DNA of 33,979 nt from Methyloglobulus sp. (lineage in GTDB: Bacteria; Pseudomonadota; Gammaproteobacteria; Methylococcales; Methylomonadaceae): contig JABFQX010000062.1 in assembly GCA_013141505.1 (NCBI GenBank), positions 1 through 33,979 of the forward strand, in the 5' to 3' direction. Shown in pieces: positions 26,835 through 33,979 of this stretch; the stretch's first letter is position 1, and every line of letters starts with the position of its first letter. Both the position numbers and the translations under genes were made by a program. The notes under the pieces were generated by a model. It made no database searches. It was not told the origin of the DNA and saw only the letters and a program-made list of their open reading frames with translations.

Positions 26835-27261
26835 CAGGACTCAACAGGGGTTTTCACTATTGGAAATCCTTATTGCTTTTTCAATCCTGGCATTGTCATT
26901 AGGCATCCTGCTGAATATATTTTCCGGCGGTGTCAAAACAGCCATTGTTGCTGAGGACTATACCGTTGCCGTACAAATCGCAGAATCACTCTTGGCTAAA
27001 ACGGGTGCGGAGATAGCATTAAAAGATCACCACAGTTCAGGGGTAGCCGATGAAAAATACTATTGGTCATTGACTATCGACCCATTTTTTCTGAGTGCCG
27101 ACACCATAGACCCTAAAAATGCAACTGTGGATCTTTATAGGGTAAATGCCAAGGTTGTTTGGGGCGACGACGGCAAGAATGAAGGTGATGATCGTCAAGT
27201 TCAGCTTACGACCTTAAAACTGGCTGCAAAAAACAATTTTGCCAATGATCCTGCCCCGTAA
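26815..27261 (+). CDS. gspI: Minor pseudopilin GspI
   Basis: The 148-residue prepilin has the leader ending QQG|FSLLEILIAFSIL (Gly13/Phe14, Glu at mature position 5), followed by a hydrophobic helix and a small C-terminal domain with YYWSLTIDPF and VDLYRVNAKVVWG, typical of GspI. The start is TTG at 26815 inside the end of gspH, with AGGA four bases before it. A second TTG at 26821 is equally possible. GspI nucleates the pseudopilus tip with GspJ and GspK. It overlaps gspJ by 17 bp. Confidence 0.9.
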   Translation: MILKASNRTQQGFSLLEILIAFSILALSLGILLNIFSGGVKTAIVAEDYTVAVQIAESLLAKTGAEIALKDHHSSGVADEKYYWSLTIDPFFLSADTIDPKNATVDLYRVNAKVVWGDDGKNEGDDRQVQLTTLKLAAKNNFANDPAP

Positions 27262-27946
27262 AATCAACGCTGGGTTTACCCTTATCGAAGTCCTGATCGC
27301 CATGACGCTGCTTGGCCTCATGGTCGTACTATTGTTTAGCAGCATGAAAATATGTGCGGATACCTGGCAAAAAGGCGAAGACAAGATTACTGAAGTCAAC
27401 GATGTTGCCGTGGTCTACCAGTTTTTTCAACACCACCTGAGCGTTGCAAAGCCTTTGTGGGATGACTTTTCCGATAAAGATAATAGGGCCTTCGCTTTTC
27501 AGGGCGAAAGCCAGTCATTGCAGTTTGTGTCATCATTTCCTGCCAGTGCCAAAAAAGCCGGATTGCAGCTATTTTCGTTAAAACTATTAAAGGACGGTGA
27601 TGAACAGTTTATTCAAGTCTCCATAAAACCGTTTTATCCGGTAGCCGATGGCGAAGAATGGCGTTTGGAAGAAGTGACTTTATTACGTCATGTCAGTAAA
27701 CTCACGCTCAGTTATTTTGGTTCCGATACCCCTGACATCGAAGGGCTGTGGCAAAACGATTGGCTTAACCGGGAGTTTCAGCCCCGATTAGTCAAAATTG
27801 AAATTGAACAAGATAGCGGTAGCTTCTGGCCGGAAATGATTGTGGCACTCAAGACAGTAGAGCCGTCCACCGATATCGCCTCGCAATTACTCAACGGAGA
27901 TGGGCAAATAACTGAAGACGCTCCGCTAATGGAGGAGCAGCAGTGA
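27245..27946 (+). CDS. gspJ: Minor pseudopilin GspJ
   Basis: The 233-residue prepilin has leader MILPRKINAG|FTLIEVLIAM (cleavage after Gly10, Glu at mature position 5) and a long C-terminal domain with repeated strand blocks (SLQFVSSFPASAKKAGLQLFSL, LTLSYFGSD, PRLVKIEIEQDSG) as expected for GspJ. The ATG at 27245 is preferred over TTG 27239 because it gives a conventional short leader. It overlaps gspI by 17 bp and gspK by 4 bp, indicating translational coupling. Confidence 0.9.
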   Translation: MILPRKINAGFTLIEVLIAMTLLGLMVVLLFSSMKICADTWQKGEDKITEVNDVAVVYQFFQHHLSVAKPLWDDFSDKDNRAFAFQGESQSLQFVSSFPASAKKAGLQLFSLKLLKDGDEQFIQVSIKPFYPVADGEEWRLEEVTLLRHVSKLTLSYFGSDTPDIEGLWQNDWLNREFQPRLVKIEIEQDSGSFWPEMIVALKTVEPSTDIASQLLNGDGQITEDAPLMEEQQ

Positions 27947-28971
27947 GCAAGCCCAGCCACCATTACGCCGCAGGTAGCAAAATCCGCCGTGGTGAAGTAA
28001 AATCCAGCGTTTCCGGCTATAATGGCTTCGCTTTGGTGCTGGTTTTATGGGTCATGAGCCTGCTAACCATCATGGCGGGCAGTTTTGCCCTGACCATGCG
28101 CCGGGAATCAGCCATAGTAAGCGGAATCAAAGATAATGCCGGTATTATTGCTGTTGCCGAAGCCGGTATTGCTATGGCTGAGATGATGTTAATGCATCCC
28201 GACCAGAATAAACGCTGGCGCACCGACGGCAATATTTACGAAGTTGCTTTTGGTGACACCAAAGCACGGATACGGTTGTTGTCAGAAACTGGAAAAATAG
28301 ATATTAATAAAGCCGGACAACCTTTGTTACAGGCGATGATGGCACAAGCACAAGTAGACGAAAAGCAGCAAGCCAAACTGATCGGTGCCATCATGGACTG
28401 GCGCGATCAGGACGACTTGCTCAATATAGAAGGTGCCGAAAAAAAAGAATATAAAGATGCGGGCTTAAAATACCAGCCCCGCAACAAACCTTTTCAAACA
28501 GTGGACGAATTACAGATGGTTTTAGGAATGGATGAGAAAGTCTTCAATTGGCTTGAACCCATCATCACAGTTTATTCAGGACAGCCACAGGTCAATCTTA
28601 AATTAGCGACCGCCAATGTCCTCAATAAATTGCCTGGCCTTGATGCTGACATGATAAACACGTTTATCGTCAACCGGCTGGAAAGCGACAAGAATGACCT
28701 GCCCATCCCCGAATTTCCTGGCAGTGTGCTGGGTGGCGCGACAGCAAGTCCCAATGAAACAGTGACTATTGTGTCCGAAGTCCAGGCGACCGATGAAACC
28801 ACCGCTTTAGTGATTGCCACTGTGGTTAAATCAGATACCGCAACGGCTCAATCGGAACCCTTTAAAATCCTGAAATATCAACGTAATCCTGCCAACCAAG
28901 AATCATTATTCACCGACTCAATGAGCGAATTAGTAGCCAAACAATATGTCGAACCTCAACTCAGCGATTGA
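27943..28971 (+). CDS. gspK: Minor pseudopilin GspK
   Basis: The 342-residue largest minor pseudopilin caps the pseudopilus tip. The leader is unusually long and basic, ending NG|FALVLVLWVMSLLTIMAGS (processing near residue 28). The mature protein lacks Glu at position 5, as is normal for GspK. The body contains GKIDINKA, AIMDWRDQDDLLN, AEKKEYKDAGL.YQPRNKPFQTVDELQMVLGM, which are GspK hallmarks. The GTG start at 27943 overlaps the gspJ stop (GTGA) and has GGAG upstream. It overlaps gspL by 26 bp. Confidence 0.93.
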   Translation: MSKPSHHYAAGSKIRRGEVKSSVSGYNGFALVLVLWVMSLLTIMAGSFALTMRRESAIVSGIKDNAGIIAVAEAGIAMAEMMLMHPDQNKRWRTDGNIYEVAFGDTKARIRLLSETGKIDINKAGQPLLQAMMAQAQVDEKQQAKLIGAIMDWRDQDDLLNIEGAEKKEYKDAGLKYQPRNKPFQTVDELQMVLGMDEKVFNWLEPIITVYSGQPQVNLKLATANVLNKLPGLDADMINTFIVNRLESDKNDLPIPEFPGSVLGGATASPNETVTIVSEVQATDETTALVIATVVKSDTATAQSEPFKILKYQRNPANQESLFTDSMSELVAKQYVEPQLSD

Positions 28972-30064
28972 CCTGGATTTTAAGAAGTTTTTTCGCTGGT
29001 GGAAACATGAACTCAGTTTCCTGATCCCAGACCGAATCAAACAACTTATCAGCGACCAACACGGCACAATCATTGTGCGCCCAGAAGGTCAGCAGTTTTC
29101 TTTGAGCTATTGGTTTGATGGCCGGGAAGAGCCGCTTGCCAAATTTGATCGGGACGAATCCGGAATTGCCAAATACAGGGAGCTGTTAGTCAGCGATCCT
29201 CGCCTAGAAAAAGCTGACTTGATCTTTCGGTTGACTGGAAAAAATGCGCTCCAGAAAGAACTCTCCTTGCCTGCTGCTGCCAAAGAAAACCTTTATCAGG
29301 TAATCACTTACGAATTATCGCGTTATTCACCCTTTAGTGCCGAGCAGGCTTACTATGCCGTAAAGGTGTTGGATACGGTCAATGAACCTGGGCAAATCAG
29401 GGTTATTTTAATCATCACCGCTAGAGACGTGCTGGATGCCTTTTACACAGATCTCAAAGCCTTCGATATGACACCAAAACTCGTCGATTATGAGGGAGTT
29501 CCCACCGATCTCGATCAAAACCACGGCGATTACAACTTGTTGCCAGAATGGTTGCAGGTAAAAACCGACAAAACCGCACAAATCATCCATGCGTCTTTAC
29601 TAGGTGGGCTGTTTACCTTATTAATCGGCGCGCTGGCTTTACCGGTATGGTTTGAATCCCGTTCGGTCAATGCGTTGCAGGAAAAAATCAGTTCTATCGA
29701 AAAAGAAGCCAAAAATATTAAGGCATTACAAGCCGAGGTTGATGCTTTAGTTGATGAAACTCAGCAATTGATTAACAAAAAAACCGAAAAGCCCGACCTT
29801 GTTATCGTGCTGGACACCTTAAGCAAGCTCATTAAAGACGATACTTGGTTAGCCTACGCCCAATACGCCAGTGGGCAATTGCAAATCCAAGGCGAATCAC
29901 CAGCGGCTTCCTCCCTGATTTCAGTGCTGGAAGATTCCGATTATTTCGCCAACGCAAAATTTGTTTCCCCGGTAACACGGGATAACGTGACCAAGTTGGA
30001 ACGATTTCAGATTACTGTAGACATAACCAAGGCAGGAGACAAAAATGGAACTAGCCAACAATAA
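28946..30064 (+). CDS. gspL: Type II secretion inner-membrane protein GspL
   Basis: The 372-residue bitopic protein has a cytoplasmic actin-like domain (1-205; LSYWFDGREEPLAKF, ELSRYSPFSAEQAYYAVKVLD as in PilN/GspL relatives), one membrane segment at about 213-232 (LLGGLFTLLIGALALPVWF), a periplasmic coiled coil (236-285) and a ferredoxin-like C-terminus. GspL links the ATPase GspE to GspM and the platform. The start lies inside gspK and the end overlaps gspM by 20 bp. Confidence 0.9.
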   Translation: MSNLNSAIDLDFKKFFRWWKHELSFLIPDRIKQLISDQHGTIIVRPEGQQFSLSYWFDGREEPLAKFDRDESGIAKYRELLVSDPRLEKADLIFRLTGKNALQKELSLPAAAKENLYQVITYELSRYSPFSAEQAYYAVKVLDTVNEPGQIRVILIITARDVLDAFYTDLKAFDMTPKLVDYEGVPTDLDQNHGDYNLLPEWLQVKTDKTAQIIHASLLGGLFTLLIGALALPVWFESRSVNALQEKISSIEKEAKNIKALQAEVDALVDETQQLINKKTEKPDLVIVLDTLSKLIKDDTWLAYAQYASGQLQIQGESPAASSLISVLEDSDYFANAKFVSPVTRDNVTKLERFQITVDITKAGDKNGTSQQ

Positions 30065-30635
30065 GGACACCCAGCGCTGGCTTGCCGTTGGCTTACTCGG
30101 CCTTGTCGTATTGCTTGTCGTTCTGGCGCTGGTTGTACCTATTATCAGCAAAGGCCTGGAACTGAATGAAACCAAGGAAAACCTGGCATTTACCTTAAAA
30201 AAATACGAAAACATTCTGGCTGGCAAAGGGGCCATCGTCAGCAATATTGAAGCCATTAAGCAACAACATCAAGACCAGAATTATTTTAACAACCAAAGCA
30301 CCAGTGCCCTTGCCTCCGCACAAATGCAGGAATTCATCAAGCAAACCATCGTGCAGGCAGGGGGGCAATTAAGCAGCACGCAGGTACTTCCACCCAACAA
30401 TGAAAAAGATAAGTTCAACCGCATTACCGTCAGTGTCAGGATGACCGGCAACATTGAAGTGCTACGGGCGGTATTGTATAAACTTGAAACCTCAACTCCG
30501 CTGATGGTTATTGACCAAATGGACATCAGGCCTATGCGTAGCATCAGGAATCCGCAAACCCGGCAAATTCAACCGAGCAATGATCTGAACGTCAATTTTC
30601 AGGCGATAGGTTTCATGAGAGCGCAGCCACAATGA
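30045..30635 (+). CDS. gspM: Type II secretion protein M (GspM, Xps-type)
   Basis: The 196-residue protein has one N-terminal membrane segment (residues 14-33, LGLVVLLVVLALVVPII), a coiled-coil stretch (36-60) and a C-terminal ferredoxin-like domain (RITVSVRMTGNIEVLRAVLYKLETSTPLMVIDQMDI). This matches the GspM family b found in Xanthomonas-like systems rather than the Enterobacteria form. AGGAG precedes the ATG. It overlaps gspL by 20 bp and the next gene by 4 bp (ATGA). It partners GspL in the inner-membrane platform. Confidence 0.88.
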   Translation: MELANNKDTQRWLAVGLLGLVVLLVVLALVVPIISKGLELNETKENLAFTLKKYENILAGKGAIVSNIEAIKQQHQDQNYFNNQSTSALASAQMQEFIKQTIVQAGGQLSSTQVLPPNNEKDKFNRITVSVRMTGNIEVLRAVLYKLETSTPLMVIDQMDIRPMRSIRNPQTRQIQPSNDLNVNFQAIGFMRAQPQ

Positions 30636-31408
30636 ATATAAAGCTCATCAAATTCCTCGCCGCACTCTGCGCCGGTTTGTGTTTTCTGATTGCCTGTGAG
30701 TGGCTGTATTCGGTCTACGCACAGAAAAAGCTGCTCGAGTCGATTCAGGCCGTTGACGGCAAAAAGAAGTCGATTGCCAAATTGCCGGCACTGGAACTGG
30801 CAAAACAGCCTGAAGCCAGCTATGTTGAGTTAGTGAATCGGCCTTTATTCATTCAAGGCAGAAAGCCGGTTCCGGAAACCGCCACCACAAAAACCCCTGC
30901 CAATGTTGCCACAGGCGTATTCAATTGGGCGCTTAATGGCGTTTACACCCACAAAAACAGCTTGTACGCCTTATTTAGCCGGACAAACACCAAAGTTGCC
31001 AAAGATAATTTCCGTAAAGTCACGCAAAATAGCGAAATTGACGGTTGGAAATTGACCGAAATCCATAAAGATAAGGTCGTCGTCAGCCAAGGTGACAGCC
31101 AAAAAGAATTACCATTACGAAAAGCCAAACCCAAAACGCCCATGAGCGGCATGGGACAACCACCCATAGCACCTCCGATGCCCGATCCAGGACAACAATT
31201 CATTCCTGGTCAACCGCCCATGCCCATGCCTGGGCAAATGCCAGGAATGATGCCCGGACAAATACCGGGGCAGATTCCAGGTCAAATGCCAGAACCAATA
31301 CCTGAACCAATGCCAGAGCCTGATCCTATGATCGAGCCTGAACTACTTATACCCGATCAATCCAGTGAACCCTACTTCGAGAATAGTGAGAATGAACAAT
31401 TTCAGTAA
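30632..31408 (+). CDS. XpsN/GspC-like type II secretion protein with Pro/Met-rich tail
   Basis: This 258-residue bitopic inner-membrane protein has a membrane segment at about 8-28, then a periplasmic homology-region-like domain: ELVNRPLFIQGRKPVPE at about 66-82, WALNGVYTHKNSLYALF and DGWKLTEIHKDKVVVSQGD. This is the pattern of GspC/PilP-type proteins that connect the platform to the secretin. The position between gspM and gspD and the length match Xanthomonas XpsN (about 261). From about residue 168 to 240 the sequence is a low-complexity array of PGQMPG, PGQIPG and PEPMPE units. There is no separate gspC before gspE, so this is probably its functional equivalent. It overlaps gspD by 17 bp. 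Confidence 0.82.
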   Translation: MNIKLIKFLAALCAGLCFLIACEWLYSVYAQKKLLESIQAVDGKKKSIAKLPALELAKQPEASYVELVNRPLFIQGRKPVPETATTKTPANVATGVFNWALNGVYTHKNSLYALFSRTNTKVAKDNFRKVTQNSEIDGWKLTEIHKDKVVVSQGDSQKELPLRKAKPKTPMSGMGQPPIAPPMPDPGQQFIPGQPPMPMPGQMPGMMPGQIPGQIPGQMPEPIPEPMPEPDPMIEPELLIPDQSSEPYFENSENEQFQ

Positions 31409-33668
31409 CCTTTCCAAGGCTATCGCCCTAGTCGGCTTGGGCTTAACGCTGTCAAGCTGTGAGTTGCTTGGCCCCAAACGGGCAGCCAAGATTCCCCTGA
31501 CTCCGGTTCTCAAGGATCGCACAGGTAAGCTGGGTGAAGACGGTGTGGTCTTTCAGGATCTCCAGAACAAAACACCGCTCAACGATGCCCTGCAATCGAA
31601 AATTGAAATGTATCCGGCGCGAAATCGCTTTGCCCCGCAAACGGAAACCCACAGGCGTAGCACCAAAACCGGTGGCCCCGGCACCTACAGCCTGAATTTC
31701 GACGATGCCGACCTAGGCGAAGTGGCAAAAGTGATTTTGAGCGACATACTCGGGCAAAACTATGTTTTAAGCCCAAAAGTAGCTGGCAAAGTCACCCTCA
31801 ATACCACAGAACCACTCACTAAAGCCGAACTGTTGCCCACATTGGAAATGGTGCTGGGCATGAACAACGCCGCGCTGGTAAAAGACGGCAAGATTTACCA
31901 CATTGAACCCAAAACAGAAGCCTTATACAGCTCCACAGTTGCTGGCGGCGAAAGTACAGGTTACCAAAGCCGAGTCATTGCCATCCGCAATGTTGCCGCC
32001 CAAGAAATTGCCGACATCCTCAAACCGCTAGTACATGACAAGACCGTCCTGAATGTTGACAGCAACCGCAACACCATCGTGGTGCAAGGCACTGCCGATG
32101 AACTGGCGCGGGTCATGGATATGGTCAGTACCTTTGACATTGACGTATTAAGGGGGCGCTCCTTCGCCCTGTTCCCCTTAAACCATGTCGAACCCGACAA
32201 AATCATAGATGAACTGGAAACGGTTTTTAACACCTCGACCGGCAAAGATGACAGCGAATTCTTCCGCTTTCTGCCGATTGAGCGCATGAATGCCGTCCTC
32301 GCCATCACCCATCAATCCAGTTATTTAAGGGATATTGAGAACTGGATTTACCGCTTGGATCGTGCCAATACCGAAGCGGCTGGCGGCGTTAATGTCTATC
32401 GTGTCCAACACATGGATGCAGAAGAATTGGCCGGAACCTTGAATGATATCTTCGGTGGCGGTGGTGGCTCGCGTGATAAATCCGCAAAAGTCGCGGCCGG
32501 CAGAAAATCCTCAGAAGCCAGCAACAAGCAAGCCACCGATGGACAACAAGCCGACGGTTCGACTGGCACAACAGGATCATCCTCATCCAGCAAAAAGAAA
32601 AGCAAATCAAGCAAATCCGGTTCCGACAGAAAAAGTAGCGGCAGTGGCTCAGGCAATGACAATGGCATCAACATCGTCGCCGACGTTGCCAACAATTCAC
32701 TTATCGTGATGGCGACCCCGCAGGAATATAACAAAATACTACCCGTCATCAAGCAGTTGGATATTATGCCGTTGCAGGTATTGATTGAAGCAACGATTGC
32801 ACAGGTCGATTTAAAAGACGATCTCAAATATGGAATTCAATGGTACGTAGATAGAGGTGAGTTTGGTATCGGTAATTCACCAGGCGCATTAGCAAGCCGA
32901 GCAACCAAAGATGAAAAAGGAAACATCACAGACCCTGGAGGTGCTATTGGTAAAGCTGCGCTAGCCGCTGCAACCGGGGGATTCAGTGCCATCTATACAT
33001 CAGACGTTTTAAAGAGTTTAATAACTGCCCAGGCAGGCCTTGGTAATGTCAGGATAGTTTCTTCCCCTTCCCTTATGGTACTCAACAATCAGGAAGCAAA
33101 AATTAATGTCGGCGATCAAGTGCCTATTCAAACAAGCACCCTATCAAATGCTATCGCTTCATCAGGCACAACAGCGGGTAATACCGGTTTTGCCCAAGCC
33201 AACCAAATCCAATACAAGGACACTGGGGTTATCCTAGAAGTAACGCCTAGAGTGAATTCCAATGGCATGGTGATACTCGATCTTAAACAAACTGTCAGTT
33301 CCGCAAAAGAAACAGTAACAGGAGTGACTAGCTCACCAACCATCAACAAGGAAGAGATTGAAAGCACCATCGCGGTAAAAGATGGTGAAACTTTAGCTTT
33401 AGGTGGCTTAATTCAGAATAAAAACACTTTAATTAAGGGCGGAATACCTTTTTTACACGAATTGCCTTATGTAGGGGCATTTTTCGGTAATACCCAGAAA
33501 GACGAAGATAAGCAAGAACTAGTGGTTTTACTTACCCCAAAAGTCGTTAAAACCAAGCAAGATGCTCGATTGGTTACTGACGAACTTAAGCGCAAATTAT
33601 CGGATATCTACTACGACCCCAACCGTCCTCTAAGAAAAGGCGATTGGTGGCGATCAAAAAATTGGTAA
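31392..33668 (+). CDS. gspD: Type II secretion outer-membrane secretin GspD (lipoprotein, XpsD-like)
   Basis: The 758-residue secretin forms the outer-membrane channel. ATG 31392 is chosen over the upstream GTG 31365 because it gives a compact signal peptide with lipobox LSSC (Cys23). A lipoprotein secretin is also reported for Xanthomonas XpsD. N0 (YSLNFDDADLGEVAKVILSDILGQNYVLSP at about 100-129), N1-N3 repeats, and the secretin core (VPIQTS, YKDTGVILEVTPRV, IESTIAVKDGETLALGGLIQ, LPYVGAFFG, ELVVLLTPKVV) are all present. N3 contains a Ser/Lys/Gly-rich insertion at about 355-424. It is the last gene of the operon. A stable hairpin starts 11 bp after the stop. Confidence 0.95.
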   Translation: MNNFSNLSKAIALVGLGLTLSSCELLGPKRAAKIPLTPVLKDRTGKLGEDGVVFQDLQNKTPLNDALQSKIEMYPARNRFAPQTETHRRSTKTGGPGTYSLNFDDADLGEVAKVILSDILGQNYVLSPKVAGKVTLNTTEPLTKAELLPTLEMVLGMNNAALVKDGKIYHIEPKTEALYSSTVAGGESTGYQSRVIAIRNVAAQEIADILKPLVHDKTVLNVDSNRNTIVVQGTADELARVMDMVSTFDIDVLRGRSFALFPLNHVEPDKIIDELETVFNTSTGKDDSEFFRFLPIERMNAVLAITHQSSYLRDIENWIYRLDRANTEAAGGVNVYRVQHMDAEELAGTLNDIFGGGGGSRDKSAKVAAGRKSSEASNKQATDGQQADGSTGTTGSSSSSKKKSKSSKSGSDRKSSGSGSGNDNGINIVADVANNSLIVMATPQEYNKILPVIKQLDIMPLQVLIEATIAQVDLKDDLKYGIQWYVDRGEFGIGNSPGALASRATKDEKGNITDPGGAIGKAALAAATGGFSAIYTSDVLKSLITAQAGLGNVRIVSSPSLMVLNNQEAKINVGDQVPIQTSTLSNAIASSGTTAGNTGFAQANQIQYKDTGVILEVTPRVNSNGMVILDLKQTVSSAKETVTGVTSSPTINKEEIESTIAVKDGETLALGGLIQNKNTLIKGGIPFLHELPYVGAFFGNTQKDEDKQELVVLLTPKVVKTKQDARLVTDELKRKLSDIYYDPNRPLRKGDWWRSKNW

Positions 33669-33672
33669 TAAT

Positions 33673-33785
33673 CAAAGCGGGACGGGGTTTGTGTAACCCC
33701 GTCCCTAACGTTTCCACAAAACTTAAACATCGCAACTACGCTCAACCAACATCAAACCATACAGACGGGGCAACATGCCCCGTCT
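33673..33785. repeat. Double-hairpin intergenic repeat, copy 1
   Basis: Copy 1 starts 5 bp after the gspD stop. It holds two strong stem-loops: GGGACGGGGTT (33679-33689) with AACCCCGTCCC (33695-33705), and AGACGGGGCA (33763-33772) with TGCCCCGTCT (33776-33785). The stems share the GACGGGG/CCCCGTC module. No long T-run follows, so classical intrinsic termination is not evident, although the first stem could act at the operon end. Confidence 0.85.
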
Positions 33786-33869
33786 GGCTCAGAATATAGG
33801 TCATGGATATGCGAGTTAAAACATACCCGTCTCCCGCTAAATGTTTCTGATCATACAAGCAATTTAACC

Positions 33870-33979
33870 CAAAGCGGGACGGGGTTTGTAACCCCGTCCC
33901 TAACGTTTCCACAAAACTTAAACATCGCAACTACGCTTAACCAACATCAAACCATACAGACGGGGCAACATGCCCCGTC
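33870..33979. repeat. Double-hairpin intergenic repeat, copy 2 (runs to window edge)
   Basis: Copy 2 is a direct repeat of 33673-33784. By eye the two copies differ by one substitution (C at 33743 against T) and a two-base indel in the first loop (TGTGT against TGT). It has the same two stem-loops; the second is cut by the window end. The 85 bp between copies is not repeated. No coding sequence is credible here. Confidence 0.85.

Noticed and set aside
33742-33930. 62-residue minus-strand open frame after gspD
   Set aside because: It spans the two repeat copies and reads through their hairpins; its codons are dictated by the repeat.
33673-33979. CRISPR array
   Set aside because: The repeat unit is about 110 bp with only two copies visible and an 85-bp spacer, far outside CRISPR dimensions.
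1-33979. tRNA or rRNA genes
   Set aside because: No cloverleaf-like or rRNA-like segment was recognised in the intergenic gaps by eye; a tRNAscan/Infernal run was not possible.

Overview
The window looks like chromosomal DNA of a gammaproteobacterium, most likely a methanotroph of the Methylococcales (Methylobacter/Methylomonas type). This is inferred from the overall protein character, the Entner-Doudoroff gene block and a Xanthomonas-style type II secretion operon. No methane or methanol oxidation gene is present to prove it. Apart from one inserted block, the genes are ordinary housekeeping or envelope genes with moderate GC content.

Layout. At 1-1158 there is a DUF2959 lipoprotein and a DUF1840 protein on the plus strand. 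At 1223-5134 four minus-strand genes run leftwards: fmdB-like zinc ribbon, aspS, yjdM (phnA-like zinc ribbon) and an SPFH/prohibitin-like membrane protein. At 5243-6280 is pyrC. At 6396-13832 the glucose-6-phosphate to pyruvate route (zwf, edd, eda) and citrate synthase gltA lie in one direction. A HindIII-type restriction-modification pair is inserted between zwf and edd; its endonuclease is frameshifted and its methyltransferase is intact. A glutathione S-transferase-like gene follows gltA. At 14622-17087 a minus-strand gene encodes a membrane phosphoethanolamine-transferase/sulfatase-family enzyme with an unusual extra C-terminal domain. A 697-bp intergenic region with a palindromic repeat element precedes glnE, ilvE and waaC.

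From 22859 to 33668 there is a complete, tightly overlapping type II secretion operon in the order E-F-G-H-I-J-K-L-M-N-D. This is the order of the Xanthomonas xps operon: there is no gspC, but there is a C-terminal XpsN-like gene and a lipoprotein secretin. The window ends in two copies of a ~110-bp double-hairpin repeat.

Most noteworthy: the HindIII-family R-M remnant inside the central-carbon block; a gspH with no ATG, GTG or TTG start that would preserve its prepilin leader; a transferase fused to a barrel-like C-terminal domain; an AspRS carrying residues associated with non-discriminating charging; and at least two families of structured intergenic repeats. I did not find a clearly new multi-gene system; the rest of the window is recognisable.
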